Assembly (NCBI RefSeq): GCF_018221685.1
Contig: NZ_JAGJTM010000004.1
Span: 372,001-436,000 of the forward strand
Length of the DNA stretch: 64,000 nucleotides
Source: Bombella apis
GTDB lineage: Bacteria > Pseudomonadota > Alphaproteobacteria > Acetobacterales > Acetobacteraceae
Direction: 5' to 3'
Shown piece after piece: positions 53,996 through 63,754 of the stretch; the first letter of the stretch is position 1; each line of letters begins with the position of its first letter. Both the position numbers and the translations under genes were made by a program. The notes beneath the pieces are model-generated. The model was not told the DNA's origin and searched no databases. It worked only from the letters and a program-made list of their open reading frames with translations.

Positions 53996-56845
53996 ATGGA
54001 AAACACCCCGCCAGAGACACCTTTGACCCGTCTGGTCAGCCATGGGCAGTCCATCTGGCTGGATTTCATCCGGAGGGATTTCATCGAGGATGGCCGTCTG
54101 GCAGCCATGGTGAAGGAGGACGCCCTGAAAGGGGTGACCTCCAACCCGGCCATTTTCGAGCAGGCCATTGGCCATGGTGCGGAATATGAGGAAGCCGTGC
54201 AGGCCCTCCTGGCCAGCGGCAGCCTGACAGCCGGTGCGCTTTATGAGGCGCTGGCCGTGGAAGATATCCGTCAGGCCTGCGAGGTTCTGCGGCCCGTGTT
54301 TGACAAAACCGGCGGACGGGATGGCTATGTCAGTCTCGAGGTTTCTCCTTACCTGGCATATGATGCTGAAGGCACGCTGGCAGAAGCCCGCAGGCTCTGG
54401 CAGCGTGTTGGTCACCCCAATGTGATGATCAAGATTCCGGCGACGGAAGAGGCCATTCCAGCCATTGAGCAGGCTACTGCCGAGGGCATCAACGTCAATG
54501 TCACGCTCCTTTTTGCGCTGGGCATGTACGAGAAGGTGCTGGACGCCTATCTGCGGGGGCTGGAGGCCAGGGTGAAGGCCGGTCTGCCGGTGAATCACGT
54601 TGGTAGTGTGGCGTCTTTCTTTGTCAGCCGGATTGATGGGCGCATTGATGCCCGCATCGACCGCCGTCTGGCCGCCGGTGACCCGGAAACCGAGGCGTTG
54701 AAGGCCCTGCGGGGGCAGGTGGCCATTGCCAATGCCCGCATGGCGTATCAGCATTATCTCAGGGTAACGGAAAGCCCGCGCTGGAAAGCTCTGGCAGGGA
54801 AAGGAGCGCAGACGCAGCGTCTTCTCTGGGCCAGTACGAGCACGAAGGACAAGGCCTATCGTGACGTGCTGTACGTGGAGGAGCTGATTGGCGCTGATAC
54901 GGTCAATACATTGCCACCCCGTACGCTGGAAGCCTTCCGGGATCATGGCATCCCGGAGGAGCGCCTTGCGCAGGGTGGAGAGAGCGCCAGCCTGATTCTG
55001 GCAGAAGCAGGGCGATTGGGGCTTGATCTGGACAGTGTGACCACCACCTTGTTGGAAGAAGGTGTGACGGCTTTCGAGGTCGCTTTTGATGGATTGCTCG
55101 GTGCGGTGGCAGCCCGCCGGGAAGCTGTTTTGGGGGAACGTCTTATGCGAGTATCCTTGGCATTGTCGGGTGAGTTGGAAAATGCCGTGGTTGCGGCGGG
55201 CAAGAGCTGGAGCCAGGATGGCAAGGTGCGGCGCATCTGGGAGCGTGATGCGGCCGTCTGGACCGGTGGGCCGGAAAGCCGATGGCTCGGCTGGCTGGAT
55301 GTGGTCAAGAATGGCCGTGCGGCTCTTGAGTCTTATGAGACCTTGGGCCGTGAGGTGAAGGAACGTGGCTACAGCGACGTGCTGCTGCTGGCCATGGGCG
55401 GTTCCAGCCTCGGACCGGAAGTGCTGGAGGAAACCTTTGGCCGAGCCCCCGGTGGCCCAAAGCTGCATGTTCTGGACAGTACGGACCCTCAGCAGGTTGC
55501 CAGCTTCGGCCGGGCCATCGACCCGGCCAACACGCTGTTCATCGTGTCCAGCAAGTCCGGCAGTACGCTGGAGCCGAACATCCTGTTCGCCTATTTCTGG
55601 GATCAGGCGGAGAAGGCCCTTGGCCGTCAGCCCGGTGAGCGTTTCGTCGCCGTGACGGACCCCGGCTCATCGCTGGAAACACTGGCCAGAGACCGTGGCT
55701 TTGCCCATATCTTCCACGGCAACCCGGAGATCGGCGGGCGGTATTCCGTTCTGTCCGCCTTTGGTCTCGCTCCGGCGGCGGCGGCAGGGTACGATGTCCG
55801 GGCCCTGCTGGACAGCACGCAGCTGATGATCGAGGCGTGCGATGCTTCCGTTCCGCCTGTGACAAACCCTGGTGTCAGTCTGGGGCTGGCCCTTGGGGTG
55901 GCGGCCACCAGTTTCCGGCGGGACAAGGTCACGTTCGTGGCTTCGGAGAAGATCGCCTCCCTCGGTGCCTGGCTGGAGCAGCTTCTGGCTGAAAGCACCG
56001 GCAAGAACGGCACGGGGCTCATCCCTATTGATGGCGAGCCGCTGGGGGCGCCGGAGGCTTATGGTGATGACCGCATGTTCGTGGAACTGCGGCTGGGGCA
56101 TGAGCCCGTCAGCCCGGGGATCAAGGCCCTGCGGGAGGCGGGACATCCTGTCGTGACCTTGCATCTCGAGGATGTCGGGCAGATCGTGCAGGCGTTCTTC
56201 GTGTTTGAATTTGCCACGGCGGTGGCTGGCTCCGTGCTGGGAATCAATCCTTTTGACCAGCCTGATGTGGAATTCAGCAAGGTTGAGACCCGCAAGCTGA
56301 CCAAAGCCTATGCCGAGACGGGCCATCTACCGGAAGAGACGCCGTTCGCCCAGGATGGAAACCTCGCTTTTTACGCTGATGAGCGCAACCGTGAGGCGCT
56401 GGGCAGCGGTAGTGCAGAAACCATTCTGAAAGCTCATTTTGACCGTGTGGGCAAGAACGACTATATTGGCCTCCTCGCTTACATTGAGCGGAACAAAGCC
56501 CATATCGCCTGGGAGCAGACGGTGAGAACAGAGTTGAGGGATCGGCTTCATGTCGCCACTGCGGCGCAGTTTGGTCCACGGTTCCTCCACTCGACAGGTC
56601 AGGCTTACAAGGGGGGCCCCAACAGCGGTGTCTTCCTGCAGGTGACGGCGGATGATGCTGCGGACCTGCCCATACCGGGACACGCTTACAGCTTTGGTGT
56701 CGTCAAGGCCGCTCAGGCCCGGGGGGATTTCGACGTTCTGGCCGCTCGTGGCCGTCGTGCGCTGCGTGTGCATGTTGTCGGTCCCCTGCATGAAGGACTG
56801 GACCGTCTCGCTCAGCTGGTGACAGATATTCTAAAAGGAGCTTGA
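53996..56845 (+). CDS. tal-pgi: Bifunctional transaldolase/glucose-6-phosphate isomerase
   Basis: A 949-residue fusion. Residues 1 to about 375 are transaldolase ([24 protein letters not shown], Schiff-base Lys146 in [38 protein letters not shown]). From about 385 to the end lies phosphoglucose isomerase ([71 protein letters not shown]). The fusion channels fructose-6-phosphate made by transaldolase towards glucose-6-phosphate and back into the oxidative pathway; it is known from Gluconobacter and relatives. The ATG at 53996 has AAGGAG eight bases upstream; GTG at 53987 overlaps that site. Confidence 0.96.
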   Translation: MENTPPETPLTRLVSHGQSIWLDFIRRDFIEDGRLAAMVKEDALKGVTSNPAIFEQAIGHGAEYEEAVQALLASGSLTAGALYEALAVEDIRQACEVLRPVFDKTGGRDGYVSLEVSPYLAYDAEGTLAEARRLWQRVGHPNVMIKIPATEEAIPAIEQATAEGINVNVTLLFALGMYEKVLDAYLRGLEARVKAGLPVNHVGSVASFFVSRIDGRIDARIDRRLAAGDPETEALKALRGQVAIANARMAYQHYLRVTESPRWKALAGKGAQTQRLLWASTSTKDKAYRDVLYVEELIGADTVNTLPPRTLEAFRDHGIPEERLAQGGESASLILAEAGRLGLDLDSVTTTLLEEGVTAFEVAFDGLLGAVAARREAVLGERLMRVSLALSGELENAVVAAGKSWSQDGKVRRIWERDAAVWTGGPESRWLGWLDVVKNGRAALESYETLGREVKERGYSDVLLLAMGGSSLGPEVLEETFGRAPGGPKLHVLDSTDPQQVASFGRAIDPANTLFIVSSKSGSTLEPNILFAYFWDQAEKALGRQPGERFVAVTDPGSSLETLARDRGFAHIFHGNPEIGGRYSVLSAFGLAPAAAAGYDVRALLDSTQLMIEACDASVPPVTNPGVSLGLALGVAATSFRRDKVTFVASEKIASLGAWLEQLLAESTGKNGTGLIPIDGEPLGAPEAYGDDRMFVELRLGHEPVSPGIKALREAGHPVVTLHLEDVGQIVQAFFVFEFATAVAGSVLGINPFDQPDVEFSKVETRKLTKAYAETGHLPEETPFAQDGNLAFYADERNREALGSGSAETILKAHFDRVGKNDYIGLLAYIERNKAHIAWEQTVRTELRDRLHVATAAQFGPRFLHSTGQAYKGGPNSGVFLQVTADDAADLPIPGHAYSFGVVKAAQARGDFDVLAARGRRALRVHVVGPLHEGLDRLAQLVTDILKGA

Positions 56846-56847
56846 GG

Positions 56848-57852
56848 ATGCGTATCGGAATTATCGGACTTGGCCGCATGGGTGGCAATATTGCCGTCCG
56901 CCTGACCCGCAAGGGGCATGATGTTGTCGTGTTCGACCGGACTCCCGCTGTCACCGAGAAGATTGTCGAGCGGTCAGAGAAGGGGCGTGCCCAGGGGGCC
57001 GAGACCTTCGAGAAAATGGCCGAACTCCTTTCCAGTGAGGAGCGTCGTGTCATCTGGGTCATGCTGCCAGCTGGCAAGGTGACGGAAGACTGCATACAGA
57101 AGCTCGCCCCGCTGTTGGGCAAAGGTGACATCATCATCGATGGTGGCAACACCTATTACAAGGAAGATATCCGCCGGGCGAAAGAGCTGGGCGAGCGCGG
57201 CATTGATTATATCGATGTCGGGACCTCTGGTGGTGTCTGGGGGCTGGAGCGTGGCTACTGCATGATGTATGGCGGCGAGAAGCACGCTGCGGATTATGTG
57301 GACCCCATTCTGGATGCGCTGGCTCCGGGCATGGGTGATGTGCCCCGCACGCCGGACCGTGAGGATGATGGCCGCCACGACCCGCGGGCCGAGAGGGGGT
57401 ATCTTTACTGTGGTCCGGCCGGGGCTGGTCATTTCGTGAAGATGATCCATAACGGCATCGAATACGGCATGATGCAGGCCATCGCTGAGGGTTTTGATGT
57501 GCTGGCCAGCAAGAACTCCGAAAAGCTGCCGGAAGATGAGCGTTATGACCTGCATCTGGCTGATATTGCCGAGGTGTGGCGCCGTGGCAGTGTCGTGTCC
57601 TCTTGGCTGCTGGACCTGACAGCCGAGGCGCTGGCCCGTTCTGGTGATCTGAGCGAGTTCAGTGGCGAGGTGCAGGATTCCGGTGAAGGCCGCTGGACGA
57701 TCGAAGCCGCCATTGAGGAGGCCGTGCCTGCCCCGGTAATGACCGCAGCCCTTTATACCCGTTTCCGGTCCCGTACCGGCAACAATTTCGCCGAGAAGGC
57801 TCTTTCGGCCATGCGGTATGGATTTGGTGGCCATACCGAGCGCAAGAAATAA
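56848..57852 (+). CDS. gnd: Decarboxylating 6-phosphogluconate dehydrogenase, short type
   Basis: Gnd oxidises 6-phosphogluconate to ribulose-5-phosphate and CO2. The 334-residue protein is the short form (about 330 residues rather than 470). It has the nucleotide-binding [31 protein letters not shown], the substrate segment [20 protein letters not shown] and [21 protein letters not shown]. Asp-free FDRTP after the second strand reflects cofactor choice that short forms often resolve towards NAD; cofactor use here is inference. ATG at 56848 follows AAAGGAG by seven bases. Confidence 0.96.
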   Translation: MRIGIIGLGRMGGNIAVRLTRKGHDVVVFDRTPAVTEKIVERSEKGRAQGAETFEKMAELLSSEERRVIWVMLPAGKVTEDCIQKLAPLLGKGDIIIDGGNTYYKEDIRRAKELGERGIDYIDVGTSGGVWGLERGYCMMYGGEKHAADYVDPILDALAPGMGDVPRTPDREDDGRHDPRAERGYLYCGPAGAGHFVKMIHNGIEYGMMQAIAEGFDVLASKNSEKLPEDERYDLHLADIAEVWRRGSVVSSWLLDLTAEALARSGDLSEFSGEVQDSGEGRWTIEAAIEEAVPAPVMTAALYTRFRSRTGNNFAEKALSAMRYGFGGHTERKK

Positions 57853-57893
57853 ACTGTTCTGGAGAATGGGGGATGCGGTAGGGGGCCGCACCC

Positions 57894-57917
57894 CTTCTTC
57901 CCCCGTGAGGGAAGAAG
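57894..57917 (+). promoter_or_regulatory. Hairpin covering the ribosome site of the HAD phosphatase gene
   Basis: A perfect nine-base inverted repeat (57894-57902 with 57909-57917) places the purine-rich GGGAAGAAG ribosome site of the next gene in the 3' arm of a stem with a 6-base loop. Access of ribosomes could depend on this stem or on coupling with gnd translation. Confidence 0.5.
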
Positions 57918-57923
57918 ATACTC

Positions 57924-58760
57924 ATGACAGAAACATCCCCCAGGATCAGGCTGGTGCTGTCCGATATGGATGGCACCATTCTTGGTTCTGACAGAACCAT
58001 TTCTCCCACAACAGGCACGGCCGTCCAGCATCTGGCAGAGCGGGGTGTGGCTCTGGCGCTCGTCAGTGCCCGCATCCCGGCGGCTGTGCTGCCTTATGTC
58101 CGGCAGCTCGGGCTGAAAGGGCCCTGTGCCGGATTTAATGGGGGCGTCTTTTTCATGCCGGATGGCACCATTCTGAAGAGCCACCATTTTTCTGTCGGGG
58201 ATCTTGCGGCCATTCTCGAAGCTCTGTCTCCTTTCCCTGTGGAGGTCTGGTTTCAGACAGAACAGGAATGGCTGGTGCGTGACAGTCGGACGCTGCTGGC
58301 AAAGCGGGAGCAGGAGTTGACGGGCATCACGCCCCGGGCAGTATCTTCATGGCCCGTCACGCCGAAGACCGTGAACCGCCTTATGGTCTGTTCTGACGAT
58401 ACAGCCCTGATTGCCCGGCTGGAAGCCGAGCTGGCAGCTCCTTTTGCCGGGCGGGCGAGCCTGCTGCGTTCGGCCCCACACAAGTTGAACATCACACCTG
58501 CCCTGGCCACGAAGGGCGAGGCGGTGGCAGAGCTGGCCAGACTGTATGGCGTAACACCGCAGGAAGTGGCTGCTCTTGGCGATGCCCCCAATGACATCCC
58601 GATGCTGCAGGCGGCTGGCATGGGCATCGCCATGGGGCAGGCGCCGGATTCCGTGAAGAAAGAAGCCACCCATGTGACCGGAAAACCTGATGAAGGTGGC
58701 TGGGCATATGCTGCCGAGACGTTCATTATGCCGCTAGCCCCCTGCCAGCAGGGGAGATGA
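57924..58760 (+). CDS. Cof-type HAD-IIB family sugar-phosphate phosphatase
   Basis: A 278-residue haloacid dehalogenase-type hydrolase. Motif I is LVLSDMDGTIL with nucleophile Asp14 and acid/base Asp16; a Cof-type cap domain (C2) occupies the middle; motif III/IV reads ATKGEAVAEL then ALGDAPNDIPML. Family members dephosphorylate sugar phosphates and related compounds; the exact substrate cannot be read. Its place between gnd and pgl suggests a role in clearing a pentose phosphate pathway intermediate or side product. ATG at 57924. Confidence 0.9.
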   Translation: MTETSPRIRLVLSDMDGTILGSDRTISPTTGTAVQHLAERGVALALVSARIPAAVLPYVRQLGLKGPCAGFNGGVFFMPDGTILKSHHFSVGDLAAILEALSPFPVEVWFQTEQEWLVRDSRTLLAKREQELTGITPRAVSSWPVTPKTVNRLMVCSDDTALIARLEAELAAPFAGRASLLRSAPHKLNITPALATKGEAVAELARLYGVTPQEVAALGDAPNDIPMLQAAGMGIAMGQAPDSVKKEATHVTGKPDEGGWAYAAETFIMPLAPCQQGR

Positions 58761-58781
58761 CGTGATTCGGAGGGTACGGGT

Positions 58782-59522
58782 ATGACGACAGACATGCGCC
58801 ATGCGGTCGTAGAGGTTCTGAAGGACTCAGAAGCCGTGGCTATGGAAATGGCCAGACTGCTGATCAGGACGGTGAAAGAAAAGCAACAGGGCAGGGTGCG
58901 CATTGCTCTCTCTGGTGGATCCACGCCCAAGCAGCTTTTTGCGATTCTTGCCCAGCCCGACATGGCCCGGCAGGTGGACTGGTCCCGTGTCGAAATTTTC
59001 TATGGGGATGAACGTCACGTGCCCGAGGGCCATGCGGACAGCAACCATGCCAGCGCCCGGGAGCTGCTGCTCTCCAGGGTCTCCATCCCGGCGGCTCAGG
59101 TCCATCCGATGCCGACAGCCGCTACGGTTGCGGAAGATGCTGCCAGCTACCAGACCGTTCTGGAACAGGCCTATGGTGCCACGAAGCTGGAAGCAGGCCG
59201 CCCGCTGTTTGATATCGTCATGCTTGGCCTGGGTACGGATGGGCATACGGCATCCCTGTTCCCGGGGGAGCCTGTCCTTGAGGAAAAGAAGGCCTGGGTT
59301 GGCGTCGCAGCGCCCCGTACGGCCCCGCATGAGCGCCTTACGCTGACCTACCTGGCCATTGCCTCCAGTGCACTGGTCGTTTTCCTTGTCACCGGGGAAA
59401 ATAAAGTACCAATGCTGGCCCGTTTGCGTCAGGGGGATGGCAGCATCCCATCAGGGCGTATTGTTTCCGAGGGGAAAATCCTCATACTGGCCGATGAAGC
59501 CGCTGCTGGAGAGCTTTCATGA
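58782..59522 (+). CDS. pgl: 6-Phosphogluconolactonase
   Basis: Pgl hydrolyses 6-phosphogluconolactone to 6-phosphogluconate. The 246-residue protein of the NagB/DevB type has IALSGGSTPKQLFAIL, the active-site region VEIFYGDERHVPEGHADSN, and IVMLGLGTDGHTASLFPG, followed by HERLTLTYLAIASS. It precedes rpiA with a four-base overlap (ATGA). The substrate producer Zwf is not in the window. Confidence 0.96.
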   Translation: MTTDMRHAVVEVLKDSEAVAMEMARLLIRTVKEKQQGRVRIALSGGSTPKQLFAILAQPDMARQVDWSRVEIFYGDERHVPEGHADSNHASARELLLSRVSIPAAQVHPMPTAATVAEDAASYQTVLEQAYGATKLEAGRPLFDIVMLGLGTDGHTASLFPGEPVLEEKKAWVGVAAPRTAPHERLTLTYLAIASSALVVFLVTGENKVPMLARLRQGDGSIPSGRIVSEGKILILADEAAAGELS

Positions 59523-60208
59523 ATGTAGATGACTGTAAACGTGCTGCTGCCCATCTTGCTGCAAGCCTCGTCAAACCGGGGATGGTCGTCGGGCTGGGGA
59601 CAGGCAGTACCGCAGCATTCATGATTGAAAGGCTCGGTGAGCGTGTTGCCGGGGAAGGGCTGGATATTCATGCCATCCCGACCTCCGAGGAATCGACAAG
59701 ACTTGCCCGTGCAGCGGGGATTCCGATCACGACGTTTGCAGAACATTCCGTAGTCGACATCACCATTGATGGCGCAGATGAGGTGGAGCGCAAGACGCTG
59801 AATCTCATCAAGGGGCTGGGGGCTGCTCTGCTGCGTGAGAAGATCGTTGCCCAGGCGTCACGGCGTTTTGTCGTGATCGTGGATGTAACCAAACCGGTTG
59901 ACCAGCTTGGCCAGCGGGTGCCTGTACCAGTGGAGGTTGTTCCATTTGGCTACGAGGCAACGGCAGCCCGTCTGGAGGCTCTGGGGGCAAAGGTCATCCG
60001 TCCCCGTCGGCATCTGACAGGCGAGCTGCTTATTACCGATAACGGGAACAGGATACTTGATTGCGCTTTCGGTCCGATCAGTGACGTGCAGGCTCTCGCC
60101 ACGCGTCTGGATGGTACGGTAGGCGTGGTGGAGCATGGTTTGTTCCCCAATATGGCAACCGATGTGCTGGTTGCCACCGAACGGGAGGTTGAACAATGGA
60201 CGCCATGA
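59519..60208 (+). CDS. rpiA: Ribose-5-phosphate isomerase A
   Basis: RpiA interconverts ribulose-5-phosphate and ribose-5-phosphate. The 229-residue product has VVGLGTGSTAAFMIERLG, TSEESTRLARAAGIPI, the catalytic DITIDGADEVER segment, LIKGLGAALLREKIVA and the closing TDNGNRILDCAFG and VEHGLFPNMA. Length fits the family. It overlaps pgl by four and gntK by thirteen bases, so the three are translated from one message. Confidence 0.97.
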   Translation: MNVDDCKRAAAHLAASLVKPGMVVGLGTGSTAAFMIERLGERVAGEGLDIHAIPTSEESTRLARAAGIPITTFAEHSVVDITIDGADEVERKTLNLIKGLGAALLREKIVAQASRRFVVIVDVTKPVDQLGQRVPVPVEVVPFGYEATAARLEALGAKVIRPRRHLTGELLITDNGNRILDCAFGPISDVQALATRLDGTVGVVEHGLFPNMATDVLVATEREVEQWTP

Positions 60209-60765
60209 CAGAAAAAGAAGCCGCCAAGGCTGCATCGGGTATTGCTCCGCATTACATTGTGGTGATGGGGGTTTCCGGCAACGGCAAGACCACTGTGGCT
60301 GAGCTGCTTTCCAAGAGCCTTGGCTGGCCGTTTCAGGAAGGTGATGACCTGCATCCCAAAGCCAATGTGGAAAAGATGCGCAGTGGCCACCCGTTGACGG
60401 ATGAAGATCGTGCCCCCTGGCTGGAGCTGTGCCACGACTGGCTGGCCAAGTGCGCCGAGAAGGGGACCGGTGCCGTGCTGACCTGTTCCGCCCTGAAGAA
60501 GAAATATCGTGATGCGTTGGCCAAGCATATTCCGGTCCAGTTCGTCTACCTGAAGGTGGACCCGAAGATCATAGAGGACCGGCTGAAGCACCGTGTCGGG
60601 CATTATATGCCGCCGACCCTTCTGCCGAGCCAGCTGGCCACTCTGGAGGAGCCGACAGATGACGAGCCGGTGATCCGTGTTCCTGGTGATGCAACGCCGG
60701 AAGAGCTGCGGGACCGTGTGATTGAGCGTCTGCGTGTTGTCCCCCCGCCGAAGGTGGTGGACTGA
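60196..60765 (+). CDS. gntK: Gluconokinase
   Basis: GntK phosphorylates gluconate to 6-phosphogluconate, the way imported gluconate joins the pentose phosphate pathway. The 189-residue enzyme has Walker A VMGVSGNGKTT (Lys31), the substrate segment FQEGDDLHPKANVEKMRSG with DRAPWL, and VLTCSALKKKYRDAL, all typical. The ATG at 60196 lies inside rpiA and follows GGAGG by eight bases; an ATG three codons on is an alternative. Last gene of the cluster before a two-way terminator. Confidence 0.96.
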   Translation: MDAMTEKEAAKAASGIAPHYIVVMGVSGNGKTTVAELLSKSLGWPFQEGDDLHPKANVEKMRSGHPLTDEDRAPWLELCHDWLAKCAEKGTGAVLTCSALKKKYRDALAKHIPVQFVYLKVDPKIIEDRLKHRVGHYMPPTLLPSQLATLEEPTDDEPVIRVPGDATPEELRDRVIERLRVVPPPKVVD

Positions 60766-60817
60766 TACAGGGTCGGTTATTACCGGTTCAGTGATGGCCC
60801 TTTCTTTGGGCATCAGG

Positions 60818-60849
60818 AAAATGGCGGGGCCTCTGGCTCCGCCATTTTT
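60818..60849. terminator. Bidirectional terminator between gntK and the HerA-like gene
   Basis: A perfect 10-base-pair stem (60818-60827 with 60839-60848), an 11-base loop, four A on the left and five T on the right. It serves both converging units. Confidence 0.88.
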
Positions 60850-60908
60850 CGTGGGGAAAGGAGACCCTTGCCCGGGCGGCTCCTTCCCATGGGGGCTGTT
60901 CAGGGGGG

Positions 60909-62378
60909 TCAGGCCGGGGAGGCTGTCTGCCAGCCCGGGCCAATAATGGCGATCCGACGGTGGCGGCCCGTGCCCTGAAGGATGATGGCCTCGCATTTCT
61001 CAAGATAAGTAAGCTGCCGCCGTGCCCGCCCTAGAGAATGGGTACCATAGGCCCGGGCCAGAGCGGCATCATCCGGGCAGGGTTTGCCTTCCATGGCTGC
61101 ATGGGCGAGCAGGAAATAGACAGGCTGCATGTCGTCCGGCAGGCGGCTGGCCCGCTGCTGGATGTCCTGCCAGGCCTCGCTCTCAGCCCGTTCACGGGTG
61201 ATACCGCAGCGGATGGTGCTCAGCATGGTCTGGAACTGCGGCATGGGCAGGATGTTGCGGGAGAACCCGGCCAGCCGTGCCCTCATCTGGAAGTCCTGAT
61301 ACAGGGTGGCGAGTGGCCGGTAGGCGGCATCCTCATCCTGTCCGGCTTCGGCGACGAGAGTCCAGAGAGTTTCCGGGTCCGGTGCGGCCATCTGCTGGCT
61401 CTGCTGCTGCTCTCTGGCGTCACGGGAGGAGCTGTAGGCATCAAGCTGCGCCAGCAGGTCCGGTTTGGGGGCAGCCGGTTCCTTGCGGGGGCGGGAAGCG
61501 GGTTCCGGCGGGGCCTCGAGGATGAGATCCCGCAGCTCATCCACAGGAATGTTGGGCTGTTCAAGTGGCATGAGGGCAGGGCCACCTGCATGGCTGGCTG
61601 TCTCGACCGGACCGATGGTGACACGTTGGGGGCGACGGGCGAGGGCGGGTCCCAGCGCCATGAACTGCCCACGGGCAAGGTCCCTGAAGCCTTCGGCAGC
61701 ACGGCGCTCCATGCCCAGAAGGTCGGCGGCACGAGCCATGTCGATATCCAGAAAGGTCCGTCCCATCAGGAAGTTGGAAGCCTCGGCGGCGACATTCTTG
61801 GCCAGCTTGGCCAGACGCTGGGTGGCAATGATGCCTGCCATGCCCCTTTTGCGTCCCCGGCACATGAGGTTGGTCATCGCATTGAGGGAGAGGCGGCGTG
61901 CCTCGTCAGAGGTATCACCCCCGGCAATGGGGGCGAAGAGCTGGGCTTCGTCCACCACGATGAGGACAGGATACCAGTAGGCCCTTGGCGCTTCGAACAT
62001 GCCGGTCAGGAAGGCACCGACAGAACGGAGCTGCCCTTCCGGCTCGCTCTGCTCAAGATTCAGCACGACAGAGGCCCGGTGCATCCGGACCCGTTCCCCC
62101 GCACTTCGCAGGCTGGCTTCGGACTGTGTGTCCGTCTCGATGACGAGATGGTCGTATTTTTCTGCCAGCGTGACGAAATCCCCTTCCGGGTCGATGATGA
62201 CCTGTTGGACGAGAGTTGCGCTCTGCTCCAGCAGACGCCGGAGGAGGTGGGATTTTCCAGAGCCGGAATTGCCCTGCACGAGCAGGCGGGTAGCCAGCAG
62301 TTCAGGCAGGTCGATGTGGGCATCCTCACCACGGGCTGTGGTGCCAAGAAGAAGGGGGCCAAAATGTGATGAACTCAT
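60909..62378 (-). CDS. HerA-like ATP-binding protein
   Basis: A 489-residue FtsK/HerA-superfamily ATPase (DUF87 type). The N-terminal ATPase core has LVQGNSGSGKSHLLRRLLE (Walker A), the VQQVIIDPEGDFVTLAEKY segment, LIVVDEAQLFAP (Walker B) and the arginine-containing RKRGMAGIIATQRLAKLAKN sensor. A proline/alanine-rich linker leads to a helical C-terminal region of about 160 residues ending in a winged-helix-like part (YGTHSLGRARRQLTYLEKCEAI). HerA proteins translocate DNA, often with a NurA nuclease, but no nurA lies here. Function in these bacteria is not established. Its ATG overlaps the previous gene by four bases. Confidence 0.88.
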   Translation of the reverse strand: MSSSHFGPLLLGTTARGEDAHIDLPELLATRLLVQGNSGSGKSHLLRRLLEQSATLVQQVIIDPEGDFVTLAEKYDHLVIETDTQSEASLRSAGERVRMHRASVVLNLEQSEPEGQLRSVGAFLTGMFEAPRAYWYPVLIVVDEAQLFAPIAGGDTSDEARRLSLNAMTNLMCRGRKRGMAGIIATQRLAKLAKNVAAEASNFLMGRTFLDIDMARAADLLGMERRAAEGFRDLARGQFMALGPALARRPQRVTIGPVETASHAGGPALMPLEQPNIPVDELRDLILEAPPEPASRPRKEPAAPKPDLLAQLDAYSSSRDAREQQQSQQMAAPDPETLWTLVAEAGQDEDAAYRPLATLYQDFQMRARLAGFSRNILPMPQFQTMLSTIRCGITRERAESEAWQDIQQRASRLPDDMQPVYFLLAHAAMEGKPCPDDAALARAYGTHSLGRARRQLTYLEKCEAIILQGTGRHRRIAIIGPGWQTASPA

Positions 62379-63616
62379 GGCGCCACTTTACCGGGCAATG
62401 GACGGGAGAGCCAGTGATGAACAGCCTCTGCACAGAAGCAGGCGGTGGAAAAACAGCCCTGGAGCAGATAGCCCCCTGTAGGAGCATCCCAGTCCAGCAT
62501 TTCACCACAGGCGAACAGGCCGGGCTGGTGGCGCAGCATGAAGCCTTCATCCAGCGCTGCCTGTTTCAGCCCTCCGGCGGTGGAAATGGCCCTGTCCAGC
62601 GCAGCAGGAGCCACAAGGTGCAGGGGGGCCTGCGTGATGGCGTCTGTCAGCTCACCGGGTGTGCGGGCGTCCGGGCAGAGCTGGGTGAGCAGCTCCCGCA
62701 TGGTACGGTCCAGCCCCAGAGCCTTGCGCAGCCTGTTGCTCCGGCTTTCACGGAGACGCTGGCGGGCGAGGCGTTCCAGTATGCGTTCCTGCGTCAGAGT
62801 CGGGCGGAGATTCAGGTGGACGGTTACGGTGTCTCCGCCTGATTTTGCCAGAGCCTGTCGCAGTGGAGCTGAAAGGGCGTAAAGTGGTGCTCCCTCCAGC
62901 CCCCGTTTCGTGATGATGAGATCGCCACGATGTGTCTGGCCGGCGAAGTTGAGCGTGACTCCCCGCAGGGTCTCGCCTTCGTGGCGGAGCAGGAATTCGG
63001 CAGGCCAGTCCGGCATGAAGCCGCAGTTGGAGGGGGCAAAAGGCGTGCAGTGCTGTCCCAGCAGCGATGCCCACTGCCCATTACTGCCCAGTCGTGCCCA
63101 GCTGCTGCCCCCCAGGGCGAGGATGACGGCACGTCCTGTCTGCTGGACCGGGCCTTCCGGTGTCTGGAAGGTGAGAGACAGGCCCTGCATATCTGTCAGC
63201 CTGTGGCGGGGAAAGAATTGCACGCCCTGTTCCTGAAGGCGGACCAGCCAGCGGCGCAGCAGGGGAGAGGCCTTGAGGGATTTCAGAAAGACCCGGCCAG
63301 AACTGCCGGTGAAGCAGGGTTCGCCCAATCCTTCAGCCCAGAGGCGGAGAGCCTCGGGCGGGAAGTGGCGGATGGCAGGTTCCAGCCAGTCCCGTGCTGT
63401 CCCGTAGCGTTGCAGGAATGGTTCCAGCGGTTCACTGTGGGTGAGGTTCAGGCCGCTGCGGCCTGCCATGAGGAATTTCCGTCCCGGCCTGGCCATGTGG
63501 TCGAACAGATGGACCTCATGGCCTTTCCGGCTCAGACATTCAGCGGCAAACAGCCCTGCCGGGCCAGCCCCGATGATGGCAATGGGGAGTGTACGGGCCG
63601 TACTGGTGTCGGGCAT
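62375..63616 (-). CDS. TIGR03862/HI0933-like flavoprotein
   Basis: A 413-residue NAD(P)/FAD-dependent oxidoreductase-like protein. It has the FAD dinucleotide fold at the start (IAIIGAGPAGLFAAECLSRKG), PGRKFLMAGRSGLNLTHSE, the ALGGSSWARLGSNGQWASLLG segment and the C-terminal flavin contact GEMLDWDAPTGGYLLQGCFSTA. This matches the TIGR03862 branch of the HI0933/BaiN family; no substrate is known for the branch. It shares ATGA with the downstream HerA-like gene and diverges from panC. Confidence 0.9.
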   Translation of the reverse strand: MPDTSTARTLPIAIIGAGPAGLFAAECLSRKGHEVHLFDHMARPGRKFLMAGRSGLNLTHSEPLEPFLQRYGTARDWLEPAIRHFPPEALRLWAEGLGEPCFTGSSGRVFLKSLKASPLLRRWLVRLQEQGVQFFPRHRLTDMQGLSLTFQTPEGPVQQTGRAVILALGGSSWARLGSNGQWASLLGQHCTPFAPSNCGFMPDWPAEFLLRHEGETLRGVTLNFAGQTHRGDLIITKRGLEGAPLYALSAPLRQALAKSGGDTVTVHLNLRPTLTQERILERLARQRLRESRSNRLRKALGLDRTMRELLTQLCPDARTPGELTDAITQAPLHLVAPAALDRAISTAGGLKQAALDEGFMLRHQPGLFACGEMLDWDAPTGGYLLQGCFSTACFCAEAVHHWLSRPLPGKVAP

Positions 63617-63754
63617 GGGCAGTCCGTTCTGGCTGGGTGTGGCGGCGGTGAGGTGTTGTTAGCCTGTTCCGGCCTGTCGGGGAAGACAGACAGGAGGCAG
63701 ACAGGGTATGGAAAGGCGTAGCCTGCGAGGGCAATCATCCGGGAAAGGGACGAC

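Noticed and set aside
53936..55468. 510-codon open frame on the minus strand
   Set aside because: Antisense to the transaldolase domain; long only because of high GC content and the rarity of stops in this frame.
61038..62369. 443-codon open frame on the plus strand
   Set aside because: Antisense to the HerA-like ATPase with intact Walker motifs.
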